A stretch of DNA of 64,000 nucleotides from Azospirillum oleiclasticum (GCF_013423485.1 NZ_JABFFR010000021.1:1-64000); one strand, 5' to 3'. Shown: positions 35,047 through 44,340, numbered from the stretch's first letter. A program made the numbers and translations. The notes: a model not told the origin generated them from the sequence alone.

Positions 35047-35867
35047 GCACCAGGCCGCTCGCCATCATCACCGTGATCCGCAACGACTTTGCCGGCTTCC
35101 TGGCCACACGGACCAGCCTGAGATCGCAAAGCCGGCAGGATTTCGACTGGATCGTGGTGGATGGCGGCTCAACCGACGGAACCGCGGAATGGCTGGCCGA
35201 TCATACCGTCGAAGCCACCTGGTGGCGCTCCGGTCCGGACCGCGGTCCCTATCATGCCATGAACCTGGGCTTGACCGCGACCACGGCGCCGGTCGTGCTG
35301 TTCCTCAACGCCGGTGACTGCCTGGCCGGCCCGCAGGTCGTGGAACGGCTCTTGGCCGCGCTTGAAACCCATCACGAGGCGGATGTGCTGTACGGCGACG
35401 CGCTTGAACGGCTTGCTGATGGTCAGGTGGTTCTGAAGCCCGCCCGAGACCACAAGGCGGTCGCGTTCGGCATGTTCACCCACCACCCGGCCATCCTCTA
35501 CCGCATCCCACAGCTCGGCAGCCCGCGATACGAAGAGCGCTTCACGGTCGGCGCGGACTATGCCTTCACGCTACGGGCGCTTGCCGCCGCGCGGTCGGTC
35601 GTGCGTTTGCAGGACCCGGTCTGTCTGGTCGAGCCGGCCGGCCTGTCGGCCCGCGACGCCGCAACCGGACGGCGGGATCAGGCGCGGATCCGCTACGAAA
35701 TCTTGGGTTACGGCCGCCTCCGCAACGGCACCATCGCGGCGCTCCAACGCGTCAGCATGGCGGTTCGGCGGCGCTTTCCAGAGACATACAAGCGCTTGCG
35801 GTTTATCTCGAGAGAAAGAATATGTCTTTTTGAAATGTATGATCCCCGGAACGCAACAAAGTGTTGA
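35043..35867 (+). CDS. family 2 glycosyltransferase
   Basis: A 274-residue GT-A enzyme, probably cytoplasmic or peripheral. The nucleotide-sugar site is WIVVDGGSTDGTAEWL (about 35-50). The N-terminal RNDFAGFLATRTSLRSQ and the later YHAMNLGLTATTAPVVLFLNAGD fit the WcaA/colanic-acid-type group. The DxD-like metal motif is LNAGDC here. The start overlaps the export-protein stop (ATGA), so the two are coupled. The sugar transferred is unknown. Confidence 0.9.
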   Translation: MSTRPLAIITVIRNDFAGFLATRTSLRSQSRQDFDWIVVDGGSTDGTAEWLADHTVEATWWRSGPDRGPYHAMNLGLTATTAPVVLFLNAGDCLAGPQVVERLLAALETHHEADVLYGDALERLADGQVVLKPARDHKAVAFGMFTHHPAILYRIPQLGSPRYEERFTVGADYAFTLRALAAARSVVRLQDPVCLVEPAGLSARDAATGRRDQARIRYEILGYGRLRNGTIAALQRVSMAVRRRFPETYKRLRFISRERICLFEMYDPRNATKC

Positions 35868-35891
35868 TACCGGGCTACGGATTCATACAAT

Positions 35892-35907
35892 TTAGTTTTT
35901 GAACTAA
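35892..35907. repeat. AT-rich dyad TTAGTT-TTTG-AACTAA
   Basis: A perfect 6-bp inverted repeat in the 92-base gap between the glycosyltransferase stop and the XRE regulator start. The surrounding AT-rich sequence is unusual for this genome. It could be the regulator's own operator or a weak terminator for the upstream operon. Confidence 0.4.
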
Positions 35908-35959
35908 TCATCAACTGCGGCGGATGCCGTGTTGCTCCTGTGTGCCCGAGGGTTGCTCG

Positions 35960-36430
35960 ATGTCTCCTCAAAAAACCAAGCTTTCCGCACCTCATACCCT
36001 CTCGCGCCGAGGAGAGGGGCCGAACCCGATCGATGTGCACGTGGGCGCCAGGCTGCGGCTACGGCGAACGCTTCTCGGTCTCAGCCAGGAGAAGCTGGGT
36101 GAAGCGGTCGGCATCACATTCCAGCAGTTGCAGAAATACGAGCGCGGATCGAACCGTATCAGCGCCAGCCGTCTCTACAATCTGTCGCAGGTGTTGGGGG
36201 TGCCCGTCAGCTTCTTCTTCGACGATATGCCCCCGCCCGAGTCGGAGACGATCCTGGTGGCCGAAGGTCAAGTGAGCGAAACGGACGAGTTCGAGTCCAT
36301 GGCACGGCGGGAGACGCTCGAGTTGGTGCGTGCCTACTACCGCATCTCCGAGCCGTCGGTGCGCAAGCGAACGTTCGATCTCGTCAAGGCGCTTGGCGGC
36401 GAGAAGGACGGCGGTCCGTCGGCGGACTGA
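35960..36430 (+). CDS. XRE-family helix-turn-helix regulator
   Basis: A 156-residue DNA-binding protein. The HTH_3 domain (about 25-85) contains LGLSQEKLGEAVGITFQQLQKYERG, ISASRLYNLSQVL and VPVSFFFDD. It is followed by a helical C-terminal part (about 105-150) of unknown ligand. The ATG at 35960 has GAGGG 7 bases upstream. Its position inside an exopolysaccharide island suggests it controls that island, but this is inference. Its 3' end overlaps the convergent glycosyltransferase by 47 bases. Confidence 0.93.
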   Translation: MSPQKTKLSAPHTLSRRGEGPNPIDVHVGARLRLRRTLLGLSQEKLGEAVGITFQQLQKYERGSNRISASRLYNLSQVLGVPVSFFFDDMPPPESETILVAEGQVSETDEFESMARRETLELVRAYYRISEPSVRKRTFDLVKALGGEKDGGPSAD

Positions 36431-37244
36431 CGCAGGTCAACCGTTTCACGTCCACCTGCCAGTGATAGAAGGCGCGGGCCAACGCGTGGTGAAAGCCCGC
36501 CCTTCCGTCCAGCAAGCCGAGTTTCAGCACATAGGCGTGCAGGAACACCATCAGAGGCCGCATCGGCGTGTTCGACCGGATGTGTTTGAGGACGCGGCGT
36601 AACCCCCGTTCGCGATCGACCAAAGTCGCCATCCTCCCGTCGTTACACAGGGCGGCTTCCCAGTCCGAATAGCGGTTGTGCCGGTCGAACCACGTCGACA
36701 GCGGTTTCCGGTCCTCGTGCAACAACGGGTGTTTCAACCGTCCGATGCGACCATCCACGACCGGCTGGTAGTGGCCTTCCACCTCCCACATGGTCGCAAC
36801 GTCCAGGTCGGGCACGACAGGAAAGGAAGCGCGGTGTCGGTCCATCATGATGAGCTTGTGGTTCGCCGCGCCGAACCGCAGTCTCTGCCCGAGGAACACA
36901 GGACGGCCGGTCACGAAGTAGCCGGCGTGTCGCGGCCCATCCCGCATCAGCGCCGCCAGCTCACGCACCAACGCGGGTGTCAACCGCTCATCGGCGTCGA
37001 GATACAGCACCCAATCCCCGATGAAGGGCAGCCGCTCCAGGCACCATTGCTTCTTTTTCGGGTAGCCGCCGTCCCACATGAAGGGCACCACCACCGCGCC
37101 CATATCGGCCGCAATGTCCGGCGTGCCGTCGGTACTGCCGGAATCGACGACGAACACCTCGCGGAACTCGCGAACCGACTCCAGGCACGCACGCAGGTTC
37201 ACCGCTTCGTTTCTGGTCATCACGATGACGGACACCGGAATCAT
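36384..37244 (-). CDS. family 2 glycosyltransferase (KdtX/WaaE-like)
   Basis: A 286-residue GT2. The N-terminus is VSVIVMTRNEAVNLRACLESV, the site is VVDSGSTDGTPDIA (about 33-46), and WVLYLDADERLTPALV gives the DxD region. A long C-terminal part has HNRYSDWEA and RAFYHWQVDVKR, a pattern seen in lipopolysaccharide-core glucosyltransferases. The start ATG overlaps the stop of the chain-length gene (TGATG), and it ends the minus-strand operon. It overlaps the XRE gene convergently. Confidence 0.9.
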   Translation of the reverse strand: MIPVSVIVMTRNEAVNLRACLESVREFREVFVVDSGSTDGTPDIAADMGAVVVPFMWDGGYPKKKQWCLERLPFIGDWVLYLDADERLTPALVRELAALMRDGPRHAGYFVTGRPVFLGQRLRFGAANHKLIMMDRHRASFPVVPDLDVATMWEVEGHYQPVVDGRIGRLKHPLLHEDRKPLSTWFDRHNRYSDWEAALCNDGRMATLVDRERGLRRVLKHIRSNTPMRPLMVFLHAYVLKLGLLDGRAGFHHALARAFYHWQVDVKRLTCVSPPTDRRPSRRQAP

Positions 37245-38188
37245 CAATCGCGCGCCCAGGAGCGCCGGGTTGCGCCGAATGCGGCGGCCATCACCCCTAC
37301 GGACAGACCGGCCGCCAGCGCCACGGTCAACACCATCGTTGGATCGGGCCAGTCCGGCAGTGCGTCGGCACTCGGCGCCTCCAACATGTCCGCGGCAAAG
37401 GGAAGCCCCACATCCAGCATGACGAGAACCCGCTGCTGCTCGTTCCGAAGTTCGGCGAAAACCTTGCGGTGTTCGTTCTGGGTAACCGTCGTGGCCAGGG
37501 CATCGGCAAATTCGAGTTGTGCGGCCGTGCGGCGTCGTGCCTCTGCCCGGAGATGGGCATCGGCCTGCTCCCCCAATGTCCGCAAAAAGGCAAGCGCGAA
37601 GCCGCGGTCGGAATGACGGAAACGGACTCGGCGCATTGCGCTTGTTCCAACCGGCTCGACCACGATGCGGCGCTTCAGATACTGCGCGACCGCAGTCACA
37701 TCAGGCACCACCCAATCCTCACGACCCGCAAGCCTGAAAAGAAGCCGGCGCAGCGCCGAGGCAGCACCCGCCGGCTCCTCCCACGCGCCAGCCTGCGCGT
37801 CCCACCGCTCCTGAAACATGCGCTGAAGGAGACGCGGATCGGCCATCAGTCGTTCGGCCACCGGCACGGACGTCAGAAGGTGGAGATATCGGGCGAAGTC
37901 GGACAGAGCTTCCGAGCCGACTCCCTGCTCCGCCGCGCTCGCCGCTTCCCGTCCCGGCTGGGGAATGCGCGCGCCCATGGCCGCGAAGCCGGAAGTGGAG
38001 GTCGGACCGACCACCATGACCGCTGTGAATTCAGGCTGAACGGACCACAACAGTGCCAAACCGCCCGTCAGTGTCATCAGTGGCAGTACGAGAACCAGCC
38101 GCCACCCACGCAGGACATCACGCAGGATCGTCACTGCGGCATCCTGTTCGGCCCGCCGCTCCGTAATCGCCGCCAGACCGTCAACCAC
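37244..38188 (-). CDS. Wzz-like chain-length/tyrosine-kinase-type membrane protein
   Basis: A 314-residue protein with two membrane helices, near 30-50 (LVLVLPLMTLTGGLALLWSV) and 283-305 (TVALAAGLSVGVMAAAF). A helical periplasmic region lies between, typical of chain-length determinants; no kinase domain is attached. The Wzz N-terminal motif is weak, so the call rests mainly on topology, size and gene order. The GTG at 38188 overlaps the upstream glycosyltransferase stop by 8 bases; sequence further upstream in frame is antisense-like. Confidence 0.75.
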   Translation of the reverse strand: MVDGLAAITERRAEQDAAVTILRDVLRGWRLVLVLPLMTLTGGLALLWSVQPEFTAVMVVGPTSTSGFAAMGARIPQPGREAASAAEQGVGSEALSDFARYLHLLTSVPVAERLMADPRLLQRMFQERWDAQAGAWEEPAGAASALRRLLFRLAGREDWVVPDVTAVAQYLKRRIVVEPVGTSAMRRVRFRHSDRGFALAFLRTLGEQADAHLRAEARRRTAAQLEFADALATTVTQNEHRKVFAELRNEQQRVLVMLDVGLPFAADMLEAPSADALPDWPDPTMVLTVALAAGLSVGVMAAAFGATRRSWARD

Positions 38189-39440
38189 AGCCCCGGCTCC
38201 CGATCTCGAAACCCGCAGGCATCGTGGTGTTCCTGGCAAGCGCGTCGATGACCCCGGCGAAACGCACGGCCGCCAGATCGGCTGTCCATTCCGCCGCTGC
38301 CAGACCTGCCCGCCGGCCTTCCTCCGCACGGCGCTGATGATCGTTCCGATAACCCACGATCGCTGCGGCCAATCCGGCTGCGTCCCCCGGGTCCAACACC
38401 ATTCCACAGCGGCGCTCCGTGATGCGTCGTGCGGCTTCCGAACCCGCCGGCCCCAGGAACAGGCAGGGCCGGTGCGTCGCCAGGGCACCGGTCGCCTTGC
38501 AGGGCACCAGCATCCCCTCCACCGTCGGATTCATCGTGACGAGGTGCAGGTCTGCGGCCCCGAGCAGCGCGCCGATGCGCTCCTTCGGCTGAAACGGCAG
38601 CGTGAGCAGATTGCCCAGACCGATTTCCGCCGCCCGGGCGACCATCGCGCCATGCGCACGCCCGTCGCCGACCATCAGGAACAGCACCTCCGGGCAGTCC
38701 CGCGCCAGCAACGCCGCCGCGTCGAGGATGGTGCCCAATGGATGGGCAAGACCGAAATTCCCCGCGTAGGTGACGACGAACCGCCCGTCGAGGCCGAGGT
38801 CGCGCCGTGCCGAAGCTGCCGCACCGGAGTCTTGGTGGATGGCAGGGTCCGGCCAATTGGGCAGGACGGTGATACGGGCGCCGGTGATACCCATCCGTGA
38901 CAACCGTTCGCTCATGCAGCGCCCGATGGCCACGACACCGTCATGCGCGCGCAGAGCCCGCCGCATCCACCGCCCCAAATGACCGGCAAGCAACCGGGGC
39001 GTGACCACGCCGAGTGCCGGCAGAAGATCCGGATACAGATCGTGGCACCAATGTATGACCGCCGCACGATGCCAAGCGGCCAGCATGGGACCAGACAGGG
39101 CAAGAAGCGGCGGATCGGTCATGGTCACGATCACATCCTGCCGCGGCACGCGAAGGGCCCCGAACGCGAGGCGCGCCAGCGAGCGCAGGTACGCCCGTGC
39201 CGACAGCCGCCCATCGTCCTCGATCGACCGACCGGTGCGCAACACAATCACGCCCTGCGGCGCGTCGGCAGGGCCATCCCCGTCGCACAGCACGGTGACC
39301 CGCCAGCCAGCGGCGGCCAAGCGTTCCGACAGGTCCGCAAGGCATCGGCCGGTTGCACCTCTCTGCGGAGGGAAAACTCGGTTCACGAACAAAATGGAGC
39401 GCACGCGACCGCACCGCGATTGTGTCGCACCACAATACAT
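38181..39440 (-). CDS. family 4 glycosyltransferase
   Basis: A 419-residue GT-B enzyme. The N-terminal Rossmann half begins SILFVNRVFPPQRGATG. The donor-binding half contains VVTYAGNFGLAHPLGTILDAA, VLFLMVGDGR and a C-terminal MVLDPGDAAGLAAAI. It resembles WbuB-type transferases of surface glycans. ATG at 39440 is taken. A GTG at 39404 (VRSILFVNRVF) is a credible alternative because relatives start there; neither has a good RBS. Overlapping genes on both sides show operon structure. Confidence 0.9.
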   Translation of the reverse strand: MYCGATQSRCGRVRSILFVNRVFPPQRGATGRCLADLSERLAAAGWRVTVLCDGDGPADAPQGVIVLRTGRSIEDDGRLSARAYLRSLARLAFGALRVPRQDVIVTMTDPPLLALSGPMLAAWHRAAVIHWCHDLYPDLLPALGVVTPRLLAGHLGRWMRRALRAHDGVVAIGRCMSERLSRMGITGARITVLPNWPDPAIHQDSGAAASARRDLGLDGRFVVTYAGNFGLAHPLGTILDAAALLARDCPEVLFLMVGDGRAHGAMVARAAEIGLGNLLTLPFQPKERIGALLGAADLHLVTMNPTVEGMLVPCKATGALATHRPCLFLGPAGSEAARRITERRCGMVLDPGDAAGLAAAIVGYRNDHQRRAEEGRRAGLAAAEWTADLAAVRFAGVIDALARNTTMPAGFEIGSRGCG

Positions 39441-39456
39441 TCATTGGTATTCCATT

Positions 39457-40689
39457 TCAACGCGCCGCTGGCCCAGCGTTGCGGCAGCCAGCCGCGGCAA
39501 CCACTGCCAGCAGCAATCCGGTATCCAGGTACTTGAAGCTGGTGTGCAGGCCGAAGGGGACCAGCAGTGGCGGGAGGCACACCAGGGCCAACACCGGATC
39601 GTTGCGCAGCAGCCGCCACGCCAACCACGCCATGGCGCCCGCCCAGCCGGCAAAAGCGGCGAGCCCCAGCACACCGGTCTTCAGCAGGACGTAGGTCAGG
39701 AAGGTGTGGCTGTAGGAAACCCGCCACTCCCCGACCGCCGGGTTCGCCAGCAGGGCACCCCAGCCCTCGCCGAAGAGAAGGGACGGAAGGGAGGCGGAAA
39801 CCACCCGCAGCACCGCCTCCGCTTCCTCCACACGGGCGTTTGCACCGGCGAGCCGTGTCTTCTCGATCAGACGGTCCAAGGTGCCGACGGCAACCTCGTG
39901 GAACGCCACGAGCAACGCGCACGCCAGGAGAACGAGGACGGCGGACACCCGCGGTGCCCGCGCCGCCTGGATCGAACAGATCGCCAGCAGCGCCACCATC
40001 GCAATGCCCAACGCCAATCTGTGGGCCGCACCGGCGAGCGCGGTCAGGCAGACCGCACCGGCCAAGCCGGCCGCGATGGCTACGGCCCAGCTTGCCGCCC
40101 CTCCCCGGCCGGCAAGCCGCAACGACAATGCCGGAAGGCCGATGGCGGCGACCAGCACCGCTGGCGCATTCAGTAGGTAGGTTCGACCATCGCCGAGCGT
40201 TCGTTCCCCAAAGGCTCCGAACTCCCACCCCTGCTGCCGCCACCAACGCAGCGCGAACAACAGCCCGGCCAACATCAGAGCACCGCACAGTGCCTCGGCC
40301 GCTCCGTCGCCTTCGCGCGAGAGGATCGGCACCAGAAGCAGCGGCAGGAACAGGAAGAACAGCGGCACCACATCGCGCAGGATGTCCGTCGGCTCCCAGC
40401 CCTGCCAGACGCCGCGCAACAGCGGCACCCATGTCAGCCACAGCAGCGCCAGCGTTCCCGCCATCGCCCATGCAGGGCCATCGCGGAAGCCGCTGCCGGC
40501 CGCCGCCAACAATGGCTGCCGCAACCCGACGGCCACCAGCAGCAGCACCGCGATGCCGAGCTCGATCCAACGCAGGGACGGCGGGGCCGGTGCCCCCAGC
40601 GCGCCATACAGCCCGACGGCTCCGCACAGCGCGCCGATCCGCATGCGGTCGATCGTGACAGGACTGGGCGTTAAGGTCGCCATGCCCAT
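39457..40689 (-). CDS. O-antigen-ligase/polymerase-like membrane protein
   Basis: A 410-residue integral membrane protein with about 10-12 helices. A periplasmic loop at about 290-350 contains ARVEEAEAVLRVVSASLPSL and is followed by the family-like SYSHTFLTYVLLKTGVLGL (about 340-358), comparable to Wzy/WaaL proteins. It could polymerise repeat units or ligate a glycan. ATG at 40689 (40683 also possible). It begins the minus-strand operon that continues with GT4, the chain-length protein and GT2, and is divergent from the M14-like gene by 41 bases. Confidence 0.8.
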   Translation of the reverse strand: MGMATLTPSPVTIDRMRIGALCGAVGLYGALGAPAPPSLRWIELGIAVLLLVAVGLRQPLLAAAGSGFRDGPAWAMAGTLALLWLTWVPLLRGVWQGWEPTDILRDVVPLFFLFLPLLLVPILSREGDGAAEALCGALMLAGLLFALRWWRQQGWEFGAFGERTLGDGRTYLLNAPAVLVAAIGLPALSLRLAGRGGAASWAVAIAAGLAGAVCLTALAGAAHRLALGIAMVALLAICSIQAARAPRVSAVLVLLACALLVAFHEVAVGTLDRLIEKTRLAGANARVEEAEAVLRVVSASLPSLLFGEGWGALLANPAVGEWRVSYSHTFLTYVLLKTGVLGLAAFAGWAGAMAWLAWRLLRNDPVLALVCLPPLLVPFGLHTSFKYLDTGLLLAVVAAAGCRNAGPAAR

Positions 40690-40730
40690 ATGGTAGCGGC
40701 CGACAGGCCAAAGCAGCGAGGGATTCCGCC

Positions 40731-41852
40731 ATGCCGCACACGGTTCAGGAGATTGCCCTCCCCTCAGATCGCACAGGCACTCGCCGAGCCTTGACCGTCC
40801 ATCGCTTCGGTACTCCGGGAGCACGACCGAAAGCCTATGTTCAGGGTGGGCTTCATGCTGACGAGATCCCCGGCATGATCGTTGCCAGTCGCCTGATCGG
40901 CATGTTGGAAACGGCGAATGTCACGGGCGAGATCGTGGTGGTGCCGCTCTGCAACCCGATCGGTCTGGCTCAGTCCGTCTCCAGCTCCGCCATCGGACGG
41001 TATGCCCTGCCGAGCGGGGAAAACTTCAACCGGGGATTCGCCGCTCTGGCGGACGGTGCGGCCGAACGGCTGCAGGGCCGAATCGGCCATGATCCGCAAG
41101 CCAATGTCGTAGCGGTGCGCGCCGCCCTGGCCGCCGCCCACGCGGCGCGGACTCCGGTCTCGGAACTCGCGGCGTTGCGCCATGCCCTGCTCGGCCTTGC
41201 TCTGGACGCCGACATCGTGCTGGACCTTCATTGCGACATGGAGGCGGTCGTCCACGTATACACCGGCGATGCGCTGTGGCCGGACGCCGCCGATCTGGCG
41301 GCCGAGATCGGAGCGCGGGCCGTGCTCCTGGCCAGCGACTCGGGCGGCGATCCGTTCGATGAGGCGTGCTCGGCGCCCTGGTGGCGCTTGGCCGAGCGCT
41401 TCTCGGGCGATGGTCCGATCCCACCCGCCTGTCTTGCGGCAACCGTGGAGCTTCGTGGCAAAGCCGACGTCTCGGACGCGTTGGCACGCGCCGACGCCGA
41501 AGCGCTGATCCGTTTCCTTGCCCGCCGCGGGGTGGTACAGGCGCCCGTTGCCGATCCGCCCGCCCCGTTGTGCGAGGCCACGCCACTGGCGGCGTTGGAG
41601 CGGATCACCGCCCCCGTTCCCGGCATCATCCTGTTTCACGCGCAGCCCGGCGCACAGCTCCGCACCGGGGATCCGGTGGCCGACATCGCCGATCCTACCG
41701 ACCCTGCATCCCGCCGGTCGCTGCACGCCGGCACGGATGGTCTGCTGATGGCGCGCAGCAATCTGCGATTCGCCGGTGTCGGCGACCTGATCGCCAGCAT
41801 CGCCGGCACGGTTCCGCAAGCGGAATCGGACCGCGGGCTGCTGTTCGATTGA
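40731..41852 (+). CDS. succinylglutamate desuccinylase/aspartoacylase-family protein
   Basis: A 373-residue zinc hydrolase of the M14-like aspartoacylase group. Zinc ligands His42 and Glu45 lie in QGGLHADEIPG and His167 in DLHCDME. CNPIG, NFNRGF and a lipoyl-like C-terminal sandwich (about 285-365, GIILFHAQPGAQLRTGDPVADIAD) follow. Relatives deacylate N-acyl amino acids or ectoine precursors; the substrate here is open. The ATG at 40731 is clear. It converges on the DUF3299 gene by 12 bases. Confidence 0.9.
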   Translation: MPHTVQEIALPSDRTGTRRALTVHRFGTPGARPKAYVQGGLHADEIPGMIVASRLIGMLETANVTGEIVVVPLCNPIGLAQSVSSSAIGRYALPSGENFNRGFAALADGAAERLQGRIGHDPQANVVAVRAALAAAHAARTPVSELAALRHALLGLALDADIVLDLHCDMEAVVHVYTGDALWPDAADLAAEIGARAVLLASDSGGDPFDEACSAPWWRLAERFSGDGPIPPACLAATVELRGKADVSDALARADAEALIRFLARRGVVQAPVADPPAPLCEATPLAALERITAPVPGIILFHAQPGAQLRTGDPVADIADPTDPASRRSLHAGTDGLLMARSNLRFAGVGDLIASIAGTVPQAESDRGLLFD

Positions 41853-41864
41853 ACGGACGGAGGC

Positions 41865-42335
41865 TCAACCGAGCGCGATATCCGCCCTGTCCAGGCGATA
41901 GAACAGCCCCTCGAAAGGTTTCAGCCTGAGGATGCCCGTGACGACGACCGGTTCGCGGTGGGCTGCCACGGCCTCGCGGGACTGGACCTGGACCATGGTG
42001 GCCGGTTGCGGGCTCTGGCAGGCCGAGCAGGAAACCGGGTTGGCGCACAGGATAAAGCGGCTGTGCACCGCTCCTTCGGACAGGGGGGCCAGGAAACCGC
42101 GGAGCGTCACCGTCCTGCCGTCGAGCGCCAGGACGAGTTCCGGAAAAGCGGGTTCCGATGCCGGTCCAACGAAGCGGGTTTGCGCAAGATCGCGCCACAG
42201 CGCGGTGGTCTCGTCGAGCGGCAAGTGGAACGGGCCGACGGGGTGCGGTGGCTCCTGCGCCCCCGACGCCCAGACCGCCCAACCAGCGACGGGAATTACG
42301 GCAAGCGGGGCCAGGAACTGTCTGCGAGTGGTCAT
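41865..42335 (-). CDS. DUF3299-like secreted protein with a Tat-type signal
   Basis: A 156-residue protein. The N-terminus MTTRRQFLAPLAVIPVAGWAV has a twin-arginine and hydrophobic core. The mature part has LDGRTVTLRGFLAPLSEG and FILCANPVSCSACQSPQPATMVQVQ, the pattern of DUF3299. Function is unknown; the cysteines (about 103-112) could bind metal or form disulphides. The ATG at 42335 is fixed by GGGAGGACG upstream. The TauE gene lies 85 bases upstream on the same strand. Confidence 0.75.
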   Translation of the reverse strand: MTTRRQFLAPLAVIPVAGWAVWASGAQEPPHPVGPFHLPLDETTALWRDLAQTRFVGPASEPAFPELVLALDGRTVTLRGFLAPLSEGAVHSRFILCANPVSCSACQSPQPATMVQVQSREAVAAHREPVVVTGILRLKPFEGLFYRLDRADIALG

Positions 42336-42420
42336 GGCGTCCTCCCGGATGGCCAAGCATAGCTCCGCCTGGCTCAAGACGTCCTTCTTCTTATCCGGAG
42401 ATTGTCGCCGGGCCGGCGGC

Positions 42421-43245
42421 TCACGTCAACAGCCCATAGAACATCCGCGCCGAGGTGATGCCCAAGAACAGTGCGAAGGCCCGCCGCAACATGCGGGGGT
42501 TGATCGTGTGGGCCATGCGCGCACCCAGCGGCGCCGTCAGCATGCTTGTGGGTGCGACCAACAGCAGACCGAGAAGGCTGACATAGCCGAGGGAAAAGGG
42601 TGGCAGGTCCTCCGCCCTCAAGCCACCGATCACGAAGCCGATCGCTCCCGGCACCGCGATGATCAGGCCGAGCGCAGACGACGTCGCCACCGCGCGCCGG
42701 ATCGGATAGTTGCACAGCACCAGGGTCGGCACGGTCAGCGTGCCGCCACCGATCCCCATCATCGACGAGAACATGCCGATGAAGCCGGCGATCAGGTTCT
42801 TCAGCCACCCCGTCGGCGGGTGATCGGACAACCGCAAGTTCTCCGTGGTGAATGCCATGTGCACGGCTACCGCCAGCGCTACCGTGGCGAACACTCCGGT
42901 CAGCACGGCGCCGCGCACAACGCCAGCCAGTATGGTGCCCACGACCACGCCCAGCGCCACCGCCCAAGCCCAGCGCTTCAGCAGATCCTTGTCCACGGCG
43001 TCGCGTTTCAGGTGTGAGCGGATCGAGGAGATCGAGGTCGGGATGATGGACGCGAGCGAGGTGCCGACCGCCAGATGCATCTTCACGTCGCCATCCACGC
43101 CGACGACTCCGAACAGGTGGAACAACACGGGCACAATGACGATGCCGCCGCCGACCCCCAGCAATCCCGCCAGGACACCGGCGCACAGCCCGGCGAAAAG
43201 GAGAACAGCGGCCAGCAGGCCCAGCGAGACGGGATCGAAGGTCAC
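42421..43245 (-). CDS. TauE/SafE-family sulfite/sulfoacetate exporter
   Basis: A 274-residue inner-membrane protein with about eight helices in two repeats. The repeated motif is seen as AGLLGVGGGIVIVPVLF (about 25-41) and FSSMMGIGGGTLTVPTLVL (about 155-173). Members export sulfite, sulfoacetate or related anions; no sulfur-metabolism genes sit next to it, so the substrate is open. The GTG at 43245 has GGAAG upstream and begins TFDPVSLG; a longer frame lacks support. The 259-base divergent gap to hutG holds no gene. Confidence 0.92.
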   Translation of the reverse strand: MTFDPVSLGLLAAVLLFAGLCAGVLAGLLGVGGGIVIVPVLFHLFGVVGVDGDVKMHLAVGTSLASIIPTSISSIRSHLKRDAVDKDLLKRWAWAVALGVVVGTILAGVVRGAVLTGVFATVALAVAVHMAFTTENLRLSDHPPTGWLKNLIAGFIGMFSSMMGIGGGTLTVPTLVLCNYPIRRAVATSSALGLIIAVPGAIGFVIGGLRAEDLPPFSLGYVSLLGLLLVAPTSMLTAPLGARMAHTINPRMLRRAFALFLGITSARMFYGLLT

Positions 43246-43504
43246 AGGTGCACTTCCGGTGAAACAATGGGGCGGCTTTCGCACTGCGGCAGCCGGCAAA
43301 CGCCCTTTCTATAGCCGCATTGGATTCCGTATACCATAGGAACCGACGGGGCGGCTGCCATGCACAGCCCCTGATGGCGGCGATGCCGTGGGCCGGTGAC
43401 GATTTGACAAATCTGTAACAATGTTTGCATCACCGGGTTCGGATCGCCATAGTCCATGCGCATGCTGCGGCGCACCCGCCCCGCGCCGCCCGTTGGAGTG
43501 ACGC

Positions 43505-44329
43505 ATGGACACCTTCCGATTCCAACCCGGCGAGACTCCGGTCCTTCTCAGCATTCCGCATGTGGGAACCGAGATTCCGCCGGACATTGCTGCCACGATG
43601 ACCGACGACGCGCGTGCCGTTCCCGACACGGACTGGCATCTCGACCGCCTCTACCACTTCGCGCCAGCGCACGGGGTCGGCTTCCTGAAGGCGGTGCAGT
43701 CGCGCTATGTGGCGGACCTCAATCGGAATCCCGCTGGCACGGCGCTTTACCCGGGGGCTGACAACACGGAGATCTGCCCCACCCGGACCTTCGACCAGGC
43801 GCCGGTCTACAAGCCGGGAATGGAACCCGACGCGGCCGAGGTGGAGCGGCGGGTGGAGGTCTACTGGCGCCCCTATCACGACCAACTCGCGCGGGAATTG
43901 CGGGCTTTGCGCGACCGATTCGGGGTCGCGGTGCTGTTCGATGCCCATTCCATCCGATCGGAGGTACCGCGTTTCTTCCAAGGGCGCCTGCCGGACTTCA
44001 ATCTCGGCACCGGCGACGGCGCCACCGCGTCCCCCGCCCTGGTCGGGCGTCTGATGAACGTCGTGGAGGCGATGGACACGCACAGCCATGTGCTGAACGG
44101 TCGCTTCAAGGGTGGCTTCATCACCCGGCATTACGGCCATCCGGACGAGAACATCCACGCCGTGCAACTCGAGCTGAGCCAAGTCACCTACATGGACGAG
44201 TCGCCGCCCTACGGGTTCCGCCCCGATCTGGCGCAACAGGTGCGGCCGGCACTGGAGCGGCTGGTGGCCGTGCTCGTGGAATGGGCTTGGCAGAATGGCA
44301 GCAGCCGCCGACGCCCCGTCTTTGGCTGA
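43505..44329 (+). CDS. hutG: N-formylglutamate deformylase
   Basis: Hydrolyses N-formylglutamate to glutamate and formate, the last step of one histidine degradation route. It is a 274-residue FGase-family enzyme. Marks are VLLSIPHVGTEIP, DTDWHLDRLY, SRYVADLNRNPAG, VLFDAHSIRSEVP (metal region) and HAVQLELSQVTYMDE. The ATG at 43505 begins MDTFRFQPG. No other hut gene is in the window, so it may be an isolated copy. It converges on the hemerythrin gene by 11 bases. Confidence 0.94.
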   Translation: MDTFRFQPGETPVLLSIPHVGTEIPPDIAATMTDDARAVPDTDWHLDRLYHFAPAHGVGFLKAVQSRYVADLNRNPAGTALYPGADNTEICPTRTFDQAPVYKPGMEPDAAEVERRVEVYWRPYHDQLARELRALRDRFGVAVLFDAHSIRSEVPRFFQGRLPDFNLGTGDGATASPALVGRLMNVVEAMDTHSHVLNGRFKGGFITRHYGHPDENIHAVQLELSQVTYMDESPPYGFRPDLAQQVRPALERLVAVLVEWAWQNGSSRRRPVFG

Positions 44330-44340
44330 CGGGTACCGGG

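Noticed and set aside
39567..40658. 363-residue plus-strand frame
   Set aside because: Antisense to the O-antigen-ligase-like gene; extremely Pro/Arg/Ser-rich and without any domain.
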